Notes: generated from the letters alone by a model not told the origin. A stretch of DNA of 64,000 bases from Pelagibacteraceae bacterium AG-430-E20 (GCA_003209915.1 QCOF01000001.1:186001-250000), one strand, 5' to 3'. Shown: positions 27,791 through 36,760, counted from the first letter of the stretch. Program-made: numbers and translations.

Positions 27791-28320
27791 TGTCAGACGA
27801 AAAAAAAACTTTCGACTTTGCGCCCAAAACATTGGGCGCAGGGTTTATTCATAAAAAAGACTTAGTACTTGCAATCATATTAGTCGCGTTTGGGGCATTT
27901 ATGTACTATGAAGCCGGAAAATTTCCAGAAGCCCCAGCTATTTTAGGAGATACTTTAAATGCAGATGTATTTCCAAAAATGCTAATCACAATATTATTTA
28001 TTCTTGTTGCAATCATACCCTTTGAATTCAAACTTACTCCAGCAAAGATAGCTAAAATAGATAAAGATAGAGGTGATAAAACTCCCCCAATTACTTGGAT
28101 ATCTATTTTATTGTTGCTTACTATAGTATCTTTTGCTGAATTTTTAGGAGCAGTGGTAACAATGTTTATCACTTGTTTATTGCTACCTTTAGTATGGGGA
28201 GAAAGAAACTATATAGCTGTAGCTATTTATTCAGTCGTATTCCCAGGTTTTGTTTATTTATTATTTAATAAGTTGCTAGGCTTGTATTTCAACCCTGGAA
28301 TATTAGAACTACTAAAATAA
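27790..28320 (+). CDS. tctB: Tripartite tricarboxylate transporter, small membrane subunit
   Basis: 176 residues with four predicted membrane segments, normal for TctB: about 27-45, 58-76, 102-130 and 140-165. AGKFPEAPAILGDTLNADVFPKML resembles the family's conserved loop after the first helix. Encoded between tctC and tctA with one-base overlap on the left and a 10-base gap on the right. TctB stabilises the TctA channel in the inner membrane. Confidence 0.88.
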   Translation: MSDEKKTFDFAPKTLGAGFIHKKDLVLAIILVAFGAFMYYEAGKFPEAPAILGDTLNADVFPKMLITILFILVAIIPFEFKLTPAKIAKIDKDRGDKTPPITWISILLLLTIVSFAEFLGAVVTMFITCLLLPLVWGERNYIAVAIYSVVFPGFVYLLFNKLLGLYFNPGILELLK

Positions 28321-28330
28321 AGGACCTATT

Positions 28331-29821
28331 ATGGAAGATGTAATTAGAGGATTTGTACTATTAATGGAGGTGCAAAACCTTCTATTAATTTTTGGTGGAG
28401 TTTTAGTTGGAGTATTAGTTGGTGCTTTACCCGGTTTAAGTTCGCCAATGGCTATTGCTTTGTTGATGCCTTTTACGATTAGTCTGGATCCAGTTGCATC
28501 AATTTCGATGATGGCTGCCTTATATTGTGCTGGAACTTTTGGGGGGTCAATTACAGCCATACTTATTAATGCCCCAGGTGCACCCCCTGCTGTTGCTACT
28601 GCTTTAGACGGATATCAAATGGCAAAAAATGGAGAACCTGGAAGAGCTTTGGGTCTTGCTGCAGTGTCTAGTGTTTTGGGTGGAATATTTGCTATTGTTA
28701 TTTTTTTATTTGCAACACCTTTGCTTGCCGACATAGCTTTAAAATTTGGACCTGTAGAATATTTTGGTTTATCAGTTTTTGCTTTATCAATGTTAGCAGC
28801 CATGAGTGGAAAATCATCTATTAGAAATCTTGTTGCTGGGGCTTTAGGAGTATTTGTCTCAACTATTGGAGTTCACCTTGCAACTGGTGTTGAACGATAT
28901 GACTTTGATATTCAGGAATTAACAGAGGGTATTAAATTTGTACCTGTGTTAATTGGATTGTTTGCCATGTCAGAATTACTAGCACAATCTAAGACCTTAA
29001 ATAATGCAGTAGAGAGAATGTCTGCAAAGGCATTAAGATTACCAACAATTGCAGAATTAAAAAGTTTAAAAGGAACCATATTAAGATCATCAGGTCTAGG
29101 AACTTTTATTGGAATTTTACCAGCAGAGGGTTCAACAGTCGCTGCTATGATGGGATATAATGAAGCTAAAAGGTTTTCAAAAACTCCAGAAAAATTTGGT
29201 ACAGGGTGTGCAGAAGGAATAGTTGGACCAGAGGCCGCAAACAATGCTGCAGCTGGCGGTGCAATGGTGCCGACACTTGCTCTTGGAATACCCGGAAGTG
29301 GTACTACTGCTTTAATTTTAGCAGCATTAGTTATGCATGGTTTTAGACCAGGGCCTTATCTAATTACTGAAACTCCACATTTAGTTTATGCAATTTTTGG
29401 GGCAATGCTTTTTGCTAATTTTGCATTTCTTGGAATTGGTTTAGTGGGAGCTAGATTTTTCTCTTATGTAACCTTTATTCCGAAGAGATTTTTATGGCCT
29501 TCTGTATTTGTATTTTCTTTAATTGGTTCATATGCTTATAGTTCAGCTATTTTTGATGTATGGGTCATGTTGTTATCAGGTATTATAGGTTATTTTGCTT
29601 TGAGGAACGGTTTTTCACCAGCTCCATTTGTAATGGGTTTAATTCTTGGAAAAATGGTTGAAGAAACCTTTACTCAATCTATGGTTATTTATGAAAGTAA
29701 CTTCATGAACTTTTTTGATAGTGGTGTATTCATTTTCTTTGTGATTTTAACTGTTATCAGTTTATCATCACCTTTCTGGCCACAGATACGCGCCAAATTT
29801 AAACCTAAAACAGTTGAATAA
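28331..29821 (+). CDS. tctA: Tripartite tricarboxylate transporter, large membrane subunit
   Basis: 496 residues, about 11-12 membrane segments. TctA signatures: GVLVGVLVGALPGLSSPMAIALLMPFTI, TFGGSITAILINAPGAPPAVATALDGYQMAK near the N-terminus and AAAGGAMVPTLALGIPGSGTTALILAAL near residue 315. This is the sodium- or proton-driven channel subunit of the importer. It is followed by an SDR gene whose TTG start lies inside the last codons, so import and the following enzymes are co-expressed. Confidence 0.93.
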   Translation: MEDVIRGFVLLMEVQNLLLIFGGVLVGVLVGALPGLSSPMAIALLMPFTISLDPVASISMMAALYCAGTFGGSITAILINAPGAPPAVATALDGYQMAKNGEPGRALGLAAVSSVLGGIFAIVIFLFATPLLADIALKFGPVEYFGLSVFALSMLAAMSGKSSIRNLVAGALGVFVSTIGVHLATGVERYDFDIQELTEGIKFVPVLIGLFAMSELLAQSKTLNNAVERMSAKALRLPTIAELKSLKGTILRSSGLGTFIGILPAEGSTVAAMMGYNEAKRFSKTPEKFGTGCAEGIVGPEAANNAAAGGAMVPTLALGIPGSGTTALILAALVMHGFRPGPYLITETPHLVYAIFGAMLFANFAFLGIGLVGARFFSYVTFIPKRFLWPSVFVFSLIGSYAYSSAIFDVWVMLLSGIIGYFALRNGFSPAPFVMGLILGKMVEETFTQSMVIYESNFMNFFDSGVFIFFVILTVISLSSPFWPQIRAKFKPKTVE

Positions 29822-30578
29822 AAAGTTCACCAAAAATAAAGTTGTTGTTATAACAGGTGGTGCCAAGAAGATAGGCAGATCTACAGCTTTAAAACTTGCT
29901 GAACAAGGTTTTAATATTTTAATTCATACTGGTGGCAAGAGTATCAATGATGCTAAAGAAACTATTAAATTAATAAAAAAATTCGAAGTCAAAGCTGGTC
30001 ATGTTCAAGGAGATCTTGCAAATATAAAAACTATTAAAAAAATTAAAATTGCAGCTGAACAATTAGGTGTTCCATCAATTTTAATAAATAATGCAGGGCT
30101 AAGAATTCATGATAATTTTGAAAAGATAAAATATAAAGATTGGAAGAAAGTCATGTCTGTAAATGTAGATGCTTCTTTTCTGTGTACTCAAGCTCTAATA
30201 GGACATATGACGAAACAAAAATGGGGAAGAATAATAAATATAGGTGGATTATCTGCTCACATAGGAGCAAAAGAAAGAGCTCACGTCGTCACTTCTAAAG
30301 CTGCTCTAGTTGGACTAACAAAAGCTATTAGCATGGAGTTTTTAGAAAGAGGAATTACTTGTAATTGTGTTGTTCCTGGTTTTATAGAAGATTTTAACTC
30401 CAAAGAAAAAAAACTTAAAGGTCATTGGTTACGTCATCCACAAACTCCTAATTTAGTATTAAAAAGATTTGGTAATCCTGAAGAAGTAGCAGAAGTAATT
30501 GTTAATCTTTGTAAAAAAGAAGCTGGTTACATTAATGGACAGACACTTCATGTAAACGGTGGTACTTATACCCCATGA
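29814..30578 (+). CDS. SDR-fold protein lacking the catalytic Ser and Tyr
   Basis: 254 residues from a TTG start that overlaps the tctA stop by 8 bases; no nearby in-frame ATG gives a full fold. The nucleotide-binding motif TGGAKKIG (14-21) and NNAG (92-95) are intact. Aligned without gaps to E. coli FabG, catalytic Ser138 falls on Gly145 and Tyr151 on Val158 (HVVTSKAAL), while the Lys is kept (K162). Some SDR subfamilies share an AHVVT(A/S)K pattern, so this may be a stable variant rather than decay. It could be a non-classical oxidoreductase, a binding protein or an enzyme using other residues. Overlaps the next PrpD gene by 4 bases (ATGA). Confidence 0.85.
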   Translation: MNKKFTKNKVVVITGGAKKIGRSTALKLAEQGFNILIHTGGKSINDAKETIKLIKKFEVKAGHVQGDLANIKTIKKIKIAAEQLGVPSILINNAGLRIHDNFEKIKYKDWKKVMSVNVDASFLCTQALIGHMTKQKWGRIINIGGLSAHIGAKERAHVVTSKAALVGLTKAISMEFLERGITCNCVVPGFIEDFNSKEKKLKGHWLRHPQTPNLVLKRFGNPEEVAEVIVNLCKKEAGYINGQTLHVNGGTYTP

Positions 30579-31924
30579 CAATTGCAGAAGAATTTTCTAG
30601 TTGGAGTAAAACCCTAAGTGTTAAAGATATTCCAGAAAAAACCCAATCAACTTTAAAGTTTTTACTAAAAGATATTTGTGGAATTATTTTATCTGCCAGA
30701 AATGAGAATTATGTAAAAAGTTTAGTTGAGACTTATAAGGGATCAGGAAACCTGGTATCCTTAGGTCATAGTGAAAGATTTGATTTATTTTCATCAGCTA
30801 TAATAGCTGGTACGGCAGCACATGGTGAAGATTTTGATGACACTTTTGAGGGAAATCCCATGCATGTTGGGGCCACAATGATTCCAGCAATGCTTTCTGC
30901 AGCTCAAAAATTTAACTTGAATGGTGATCAAATTTTAAAAGGATTAACTATTGGTTCAGAGTTAATTTGTAGGTTAGCTTTAGTTGCGCCAACAGCGATG
31001 CATAAACAATCTTTTCATCCAACTGCTGTTTGTGGAACGTTTGGTGTTGCTGCAGGTTTATCATCAGTATTGGATTTAACAGAAAAGCAAATAGTTTCAG
31101 CTTTAGGTATAGCAGGTAGCTTTACCTCGGGCATTATTGAATATCTTGCAGAAGGGTCATGGACAAAAAGAGTTCATCCAGGTTGGTCAGCAAATTCTGG
31201 AATGAATGCGGCACTGATTGCAAAATCTGGTTTTTATGGGCCAAGGACTGTATTTGAGGGTGAGCATGGTTTCTTTGAAGCATTTGCTTTAAAAGAAATT
31301 GAAAGAGATTATTCTCATTTAACTGATGGATTAGGTAAAAGGTGGGAAAATCAAAATCTAGCTTTTAAACCCTTTGCCTGCGGAACAATGGCACAACCTT
31401 TTGTTGATTGTGCAATTAAGATTAGAAAAAAAATCAAAAATTTAAATAATATTTCATCTATTACTGCAAAAGTTGGGGAAGGTACTGTCCACAGATTATG
31501 GGAACCCTTGAAAGAGAAAAAGAATCCATCAACACCATATTCAGCTAAATTTTCTGTACCCTATTGTGTTGCAGTAGGATTTATTAGGGGAGATGCAGGT
31601 TTAAACGAATTCAATGAAAAAAGTATTAATGATAAAGAAATTTTAAATTTAGCTAGTAAAGTCAATTATGAAATAGATCCAAATAATGAATATCCAAAAA
31701 ATTATACTGGAACATTAATTTGTAAAACTTCAGAAAATGAATTTACTGAGCATCAACCTTGCTTTAGAGGAGGCATTAAGGAGCCATTAACTAAAGATGA
31801 TATTGATAAAAAGTATAATGCTAATTTAAATTATTCTAAAATTTCAGAAGAAAATAAAAAAAATTTAAATAATTTCATTGAAACCCTATTTACTAAACCA
31901 GATTTTTCTAAAATAAATTTTTAA
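30575..31924 (+). CDS. MmgE/PrpD family protein (copy 4)
   Basis: 449 residues. Family marks include FLLKDICGIILSAR, GTAAHGEDFDDTFEGNPMHVGATMIPAMLSAA (active-site region), QSFHPTAVCGTFGVAAGLSSVL and LAFKPFACGTMAQPFVDCAI. It is translationally coupled to the SDR gene (4-base overlap) in the tctCBA operon, so its substrate is probably the imported acid or its first product. It differs strongly from the other three MmgE/PrpD copies in this window. Possible chemistry: dehydration, decarboxylation or epimerisation of a tri/dicarboxylate. Confidence 0.86.
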   Translation: MTIAEEFSSWSKTLSVKDIPEKTQSTLKFLLKDICGIILSARNENYVKSLVETYKGSGNLVSLGHSERFDLFSSAIIAGTAAHGEDFDDTFEGNPMHVGATMIPAMLSAAQKFNLNGDQILKGLTIGSELICRLALVAPTAMHKQSFHPTAVCGTFGVAAGLSSVLDLTEKQIVSALGIAGSFTSGIIEYLAEGSWTKRVHPGWSANSGMNAALIAKSGFYGPRTVFEGEHGFFEAFALKEIERDYSHLTDGLGKRWENQNLAFKPFACGTMAQPFVDCAIKIRKKIKNLNNISSITAKVGEGTVHRLWEPLKEKKNPSTPYSAKFSVPYCVAVGFIRGDAGLNEFNEKSINDKEILNLASKVNYEIDPNNEYPKNYTGTLICKTSENEFTEHQPCFRGGIKEPLTKDDIDKKYNANLNYSKISEENKKNLNNFIETLFTKPDFSKINF

Positions 31925-31930
31925 TCTCTA

Positions 31931-32704
31931 ATGGAAACTGATTTCGACATAGGTGCGTTATTTGCAAGTCTTGGAGTAATTGAGCTTACGATATTAATAT
32001 TAACTGCTTTTTTTGCATCTGTTGTTTCAGGAATATCTGGATATGGAGGAGGTATGACCCTTGGTTTATTAGTGTCACCTTTTATACCTATAAAATTGTT
32101 AGTGCCTCTAATGTCAGTGTTTGTTTTATTTTCAAATGTTTCAAGGATGTATTATTACCGGAAAAATATATTTTGGAAAAAAGGTATCTATTTTGCAATA
32201 ATTTCTACTCCATTCTTAATTGTTGGCACAAATTTCTATGCTTCAGTTTCTGAGAAAACATTATATTTCTGTTTGGGATTTGGGTTGGCATTTATTGTAA
32301 TTCTGAGAAGAGTATTTAAAAAAATTAATCTTACTATCGGTTGGGTTGGTCTAGGAGTAATGGCTGTATTTTATGGAACAATAAGCGGTGTAATACTTGG
32401 GCCTGGTTCTGTTTTATTAACAGCACTAGCTGCAAATGGATTGGTTGGTCCTCAAATTATAGGGACAGACTCATTCATAACACTTATAAATGTCATTATA
32501 CGTCTTATCTCATACTGGAATTTAGGATTACTAAACTTTGATGCACTATACGTAGGTTCATTGATAGGTATAGTTGCTATATTTGGATCTTATACTGCAA
32601 AGAAAATTGCAGATAAGCTAGGAGTTAAAATGCACACGATAATTATTGAAATATGTGTAGTTATAGGTGGTAGTGCAATGATTTATAAGGCGTTTACGTT
32701 TTAA
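31931..32704 (+). CDS. TSUP-family (TauE/SafE) membrane permease
   Basis: 257 residues with about eight hydrophobic segments. The N-terminal motif SVVSGISGYGGGMTLGLLVSPFIP and a mirrored ISGVILGPGSVLLTALAANGLVGPQ in the second half are the two inverted-repeat signatures of TauE/SafE proteins. It begins 6 bases after the PrpD gene and closes the tct operon. Family members export sulfite, sulfoacetate or other small organic anions. It could release a breakdown product of the imported acid. It overlaps the convergent rhodanese gene by 4 bases. Confidence 0.85.
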   Translation: METDFDIGALFASLGVIELTILILTAFFASVVSGISGYGGGMTLGLLVSPFIPIKLLVPLMSVFVLFSNVSRMYYYRKNIFWKKGIYFAIISTPFLIVGTNFYASVSEKTLYFCLGFGLAFIVILRRVFKKINLTIGWVGLGVMAVFYGTISGVILGPGSVLLTALAANGLVGPQIIGTDSFITLINVIIRLISYWNLGLLNFDALYVGSLIGIVAIFGSYTAKKIADKLGVKMHTIIIEICVVIGGSAMIYKAFTF

Positions 32705-33951
32705 AAATTTCGATAAACTTTATAGATAATATTTTCAGGATTTTTTAAGTTAAAATTATTAGCTGAAATCCAAGGGTATCGGCATCCCCATCTATTAATG
32801 ATAGGTATTAGCGACTGTTCCCAATTTAAATATTTTCTTGAATGATTTTTATTTCCAAGGTGTCTTTTAGGAAAGAAATATGTGGGGTCAATTTTTATTG
32901 GTTGGTATCTTCTATTCACTGATCTAGGTTTTTTAAGCTGCCAAATTGCATTATAACCCATACGTCTTAACCAAATTACTGAAAATAATGAAGAAGAAGG
33001 TACAAAAGAGTAAACAAATATTTTCGATAAAGTAGATGCAATAAATTTATCTGTATTTTGTATCAAAGTAGTTGCGTTTAAATTCCTCCATCCCTTAATA
33101 TTTTGAAAATTCTTTATTTCGGAATTTATTTGAAAGAAATAATTGTCTGGATCATGAACACTTTTGAACGATGCAGGTATTTTAAATTTTTTCGAAATTT
33201 CTTTAGATAAATTTAAGTCTTTAACTAAATTAATTTTTGTCTTATTTAGCTTAGATTTATTGTTATAAACTCTTTCATATCCTGATAATACCCAGTTTTG
33301 AGTACCCCCATTTAGAACAAGTTTCTTATTTCTAAAATTAAAATCTTTTAATGTTTGATAAGCTATAATACTTCGTGTTCTACCAGCGCAATGAACTATA
33401 TAAGTTTTGTTTATATTCAAATTATTATTTAAAAAAATTGGTAATTCCCCGCCAGAACAATGATGAGAGAAAGGAAGACTAAATTTTTCAAATTCAGATT
33501 TAGGACGTGTATCGATTTGAAAAAAATTATTTTTTTTATGAATTTTTTTTAATTCATCTGGAAAAATATTTTTAATATTCGATGACTTCTCTACCCATTC
33601 GCCAAAAGCTTTGGAAAAAGTATATTCCCCTTTCCAAAATGGCAATCTATTTTTAATCCATTCGTTATAGTCTCCCCTAATAGTAAAATAATTTTTAAAT
33701 CTAAATTTGTTTAATACTTTAAATATTTTTTTTTTATTAATTTCATTTTCAACTCCAATGAACAAAATTGTAGTTTTAGTGTTGGGAACTAAATCAAGAA
33801 GATGATGATTAAGTTTTGCAACTTCACAATTGATCGAACCAAATGCAAAACCTTGAACATATTTTTGTCTTTTTCTTATATCTATAAAAGCAATATTTTT
33901 ATTTTTAGATTTCAGAATTTTAACTGCTTCAATAATACTTATTTCATTCAT
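32701..33951 (-). CDS. Multi-domain rhodanese-like protein with one intact active site
   Basis: 416 residues with three rhodanese-like modules. Module 1 (about 5-108) has IDIRKRQKYVQGFAFGSINCE but no Cys in the active loop (LFIGVE). Module 2 (about 128-235) has DTRPKSEFEKF and the active-site loop VHCAGRTRS with Cys188. Module 3 (about 265-380) has FVPSSSLFSVIWLRRMGYNAIW, where Ser replaces the Cys. It probably moves sulfur from a persulfide at Cys188 in the cytoplasm, the other modules being structural. Single-gene unit converging on the TSUP gene. A TSUP/rhodanese neighbourhood often relates to sulfur compounds. Substrate unknown. Confidence 0.8.
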   Translation of the reverse strand: MNEISIIEAVKILKSKNKNIAFIDIRKRQKYVQGFAFGSINCEVAKLNHHLLDLVPNTKTTILFIGVENEINKKKIFKVLNKFRFKNYFTIRGDYNEWIKNRLPFWKGEYTFSKAFGEWVEKSSNIKNIFPDELKKIHKKNNFFQIDTRPKSEFEKFSLPFSHHCSGGELPIFLNNNLNINKTYIVHCAGRTRSIIAYQTLKDFNFRNKKLVLNGGTQNWVLSGYERVYNNKSKLNKTKINLVKDLNLSKEISKKFKIPASFKSVHDPDNYFFQINSEIKNFQNIKGWRNLNATTLIQNTDKFIASTLSKIFVYSFVPSSSLFSVIWLRRMGYNAIWQLKKPRSVNRRYQPIKIDPTYFFPKRHLGNKNHSRKYLNWEQSLIPIINRWGCRYPWISANNFNLKNPENIIYKVYRNF

Positions 33952-34036
33952 TAGATGTATAATAAAAAAAATTTGTTAAATTAAATATAGTTATTTATAT
34001 TTTTTATAACCTTGTGCTATAATTTGATAAAAAAAT

Positions 34037-34810
34037 ATGGAAATAAATATAAATTGTGATTTAGGGGAAAAATCAGTCCATCATTCAAATAAAAATGACC
34101 CTGATTTGCTTGCAATTGTTAATTCAGCCAGTGTTGCATGTGGTTATCATGCTGGTGATGACCAAACTATGAGTGAAGTTGTACAAATATCCAAAAAACA
34201 TGGAGTTAGTATTGGAGCTCACCCTTCATTTAAAGATTTAGAAAATTTTGGAAGAAAAAGAATGAATTTATCTGAAAGTGAAATTAAAAAATTAATTATT
34301 GAACAATATGAAGTTTTACAGAAAATTGCTGCAGGTCATGGTGAAAAAGTAACACATATTAAGCCTCATGGTGCACTAAACAATATGGCCTGTGAAGATT
34401 TAGAACTATCAAAAATACTTGCAAAAACAATTTACGACATCGATAAAGATTTAATTTACTTAGTATTGACAGGTTCAAAAATGGAAATTGCAGCAAAAGA
34501 GATCGATATGAAAATAGCTTGCGAGATTTTTGCTGATAGAACTTATGATGATGAAGGTAATCTAGTTTCAAGAAAATTATCTCATGCATTAATTACTGAT
34601 CCATCTGAGGCAAAAAAACACGTTTTGAGTATGGTGCAAAATCAGTCAATCAATTGTCACAGCGGTAAACAAATTCCTTGTGAAATAGACTCTATCTGTG
34701 TACATGGTGATAACAATAGTTCTCTTGCAACTGCAATTGCAATAAAAGAATTGTTGATAGAAAATAAATATGAACTTAAACCATTAACAAAAATGAAAAA
34801 GTTTAACTAA
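34037..34810 (+). CDS. pxpA: 5-oxoprolinase subunit A (LamB/YcsF family)
   Basis: 257 residues. The start ININCDLGEKSVHHSNKNDPDLLAIVNSASVACGYHAGD is the YcsF/PxpA signature, followed by GVSIGAHPSFKD and VTHIKPHGALNNMAC. PxpA works with PxpB and PxpC to convert 5-oxoproline to glutamate using ATP. In most genomes pxpABC are adjacent; here pxpB and pxpC are near 9.5-11.1 kb on the other strand. It overlaps the following TPR gene by one base. Confidence 0.9.
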   Translation: MEININCDLGEKSVHHSNKNDPDLLAIVNSASVACGYHAGDDQTMSEVVQISKKHGVSIGAHPSFKDLENFGRKRMNLSESEIKKLIIEQYEVLQKIAAGHGEKVTHIKPHGALNNMACEDLELSKILAKTIYDIDKDLIYLVLTGSKMEIAAKEIDMKIACEIFADRTYDDEGNLVSRKLSHALITDPSEAKKHVLSMVQNQSINCHSGKQIPCEIDSICVHGDNNSSLATAIAIKELLIENKYELKPLTKMKKFN

Positions 34811-35301
34811 TGATTAAAAATTATATTATTATTCTACTTTTCTTATTATCCACAACAAATTCATTTTCTGCTGGATCTAGCTCCAGTGATGATAGTTCTA
34901 AAGTAAAATCTAATTATGATAAAGCAGTTGTTCTAATTAAGTCTGCCAAAAAATTAGAGAAAAATGGAAAAACAGAGAGAGCTAATAAAAAATACGAGAA
35001 AGCTCAAAAACTATTAATTAAATCTAATAAAAAAACACCTGGTAAAGCAGATACACTAAATTACTTAGGTTTCACCACTAGAAAACTTGGTGACTATGAA
35101 AATGGTGAAAAATATTATCTAATGGGTTTAAAAATTAACCCTAATCACACAGGTATAAACGAATATTTAGGTGAGCTTTACATAGCCACAAACAGGATGG
35201 ACTTAGCAAGAGAAAGATTGAAAGTCCTAGAAAACTGTAATTGTGAAGAGTATGCTGAGCTAAAAGATATTATAGAAGGCGTTAAAGAGTCTAAATATTA
35301 A
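34810..35301 (+). CDS. Secreted tetratricopeptide-repeat protein
   Basis: 163 residues with a Sec signal peptide (about 1-21, ending NSFSAGS). The mature part has helical TPR-like repeats from about residue 35 to 150, including the canonical pattern ADTLNYLGFTTRKLGDYENGEKYYLMGLKINPNHTGINEYLGELYIATNRMDLA split over two units. It probably acts as a periplasmic scaffold. Its start overlaps the pxpA stop by one base. No specific function can be assigned. Confidence 0.8.
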   Translation: MIKNYIIILLFLLSTTNSFSAGSSSSDDSSKVKSNYDKAVVLIKSAKKLEKNGKTERANKKYEKAQKLLIKSNKKTPGKADTLNYLGFTTRKLGDYENGEKYYLMGLKINPNHTGINEYLGELYIATNRMDLARERLKVLENCNCEEYAELKDIIEGVKESKY

Positions 35302-35377
35302 TCTGCACTTTATTTAAATAAAATATTCACACAGCTCACATTGATATTTCATAAATTTAGACTAATATATTTTTATC

Positions 35378-35992
35378 TTGATTGAACAATCCATAATCTT
35401 ATTACAAATAATTTTTATAGATATAATTCTAGCTGCAGATAATGCTATTATAATTGGTTTAATAGCAGCTAATTTTGTACCTAAAAATAGAAAAAAAATT
35501 ATTTTGTGGGGTGTTGCTGGTGCTTTAGTTTTTAAAGTTATTTTTGCAGTTTTTGCCACCTACTTATTTAAGTTTTATTTTATTAAAATTCTTGGAGGTC
35601 TTTTATTAATATGGATTGTTAATGATCTGAGAAAAGATTTAGTTGAAATTAAAAAAGAAAAAAAATCGCCTACCAAGAAATCAAAAGAACCTTCTTTTAT
35701 CAAAAGTGTTTACAAGGTTTTATTTGCAGATATCACAATTAGTTTTGATAACGTCATTGGTGTGGTTGGTGCTGCAAAAGGATATTTTGGTTTTATGATT
35801 TTTGGATTAGTCTTATCAGTTGTTTTAACGGGTGCACTAGCAACTTATATGGCTAAGTACATTCAACAACATATATGGATTGCTTATGTTGGTTTAGTAT
35901 TTATCTTAATTGTTGGTCTTCAATTAATTATAGGTGGATTAGTTGATTTAGAAATACTAAATATTAACGAGGAATTTAAAAAATATTTTTAA
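35378..35992 (+). CDS. TerC/YjbE-family integral membrane protein
   Basis: 204 residues from a TTG start. Hydrophobic, about six to seven segments, with the family motifs IDIILAADNAIIIGLIAANF and ADITISFDNVIGVVGAA, each containing the D-N pair of TerC transporters. Relatives export Mn2+ or other metals, often under riboswitch control, though none is seen here. A Lys-rich cytoplasmic loop (about 92-108) separates the halves. It converges with panB, the ends abutting at 35992/35993. Confidence 0.85.
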   Translation: MIEQSIILLQIIFIDIILAADNAIIIGLIAANFVPKNRKKIILWGVAGALVFKVIFAVFATYLFKFYFIKILGGLLLIWIVNDLRKDLVEIKKEKKSPTKKSKEPSFIKSVYKVLFADITISFDNVIGVVGAAKGYFGFMIFGLVLSVVLTGALATYMAKYIQQHIWIAYVGLVFILIVGLQLIIGGLVDLEILNINEEFKKYF

Positions 35993-36760
35993 TTAATAAG
36001 AGTATTTTTTTGATGGAAATTTTCTTTTTTTAACATCATTTGCATACTTAGAAACTGCTTTTGATAGCTCTCTCTTTATATTAGTGTATTTCTTTACAAA
36101 TCTAACTTTAATAGGATTTAGCCCTATTAGATCGTCAAATACTAAAATCTGACCATCACAATTCTTAGATGCACCTATGCCAATTGTTGGAATGCCAATA
36201 CTATCTGTTACAAGTTTCGCTAATGAAGTTTCAATACATTCTAAAACCATTGAAAAAGCACCTGACTGTTCTAATAATTTAGCGTCTCTTAAAATATTTT
36301 CTTTTTCTACTTTATTCTCACCCTTAAATTTAAACTTTTTATCTGACTGAGGCAGCACTCCAAGATGACCCATTACAGGTATATTATTTTTAACTAAAGT
36401 ATTAATTATTTTAGTAATTTTTTTTCCGCCTTCTAGTTTTACTCCATCACTTTTAGTTTTTTTCATGATTAGTTTTGCATTTTTCAATGCCTCTTTAGGA
36501 TTTCGATAAGTGTTATATGGCATATCAACAATCATTAAACTTCGTTTAATACCCATTCGAACACTCTTAGAATGTTCAATAATAGTATTTAAAGTTACTT
36601 CTTTTGTAGATTTATAATTGTATAAAACTGACCCAAGTGAATCTCCTACTAAAATAAGATCACAATAATTATCTAAAACTGAAGCTATATTTTTTGAATA
36701 GGCAGTTAAAGCTACGATTTTAGTTTTATTTTTCTTATTTATGAACTTTTTTATTTTCAT
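35993..36760 (-). CDS. panB: 3-methyl-2-oxobutanoate hydroxymethyltransferase
   Basis: 255 residues, about usual length. PanB adds a hydroxymethyl group from 5,10-methylene-THF to 2-oxoisovalerate, the first step to pantoate and coenzyme A. Metal and active residues are kept: D40 (VGDSLG), D79 (IVDMPY), E110 (KLEGG) and the base E174 (VLECIE). The canonical TAYD near the N-terminus reads TAYS here. No panC or panD is in the window. Single-gene unit. Confidence 0.93.
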   Translation of the reverse strand: MKIKKFINKKNKTKIVALTAYSKNIASVLDNYCDLILVGDSLGSVLYNYKSTKEVTLNTIIEHSKSVRMGIKRSLMIVDMPYNTYRNPKEALKNAKLIMKKTKSDGVKLEGGKKITKIINTLVKNNIPVMGHLGVLPQSDKKFKFKGENKVEKENILRDAKLLEQSGAFSMVLECIETSLAKLVTDSIGIPTIGIGASKNCDGQILVFDDLIGLNPIKVRFVKKYTNIKRELSKAVSKYANDVKKRKFPSKKYSY

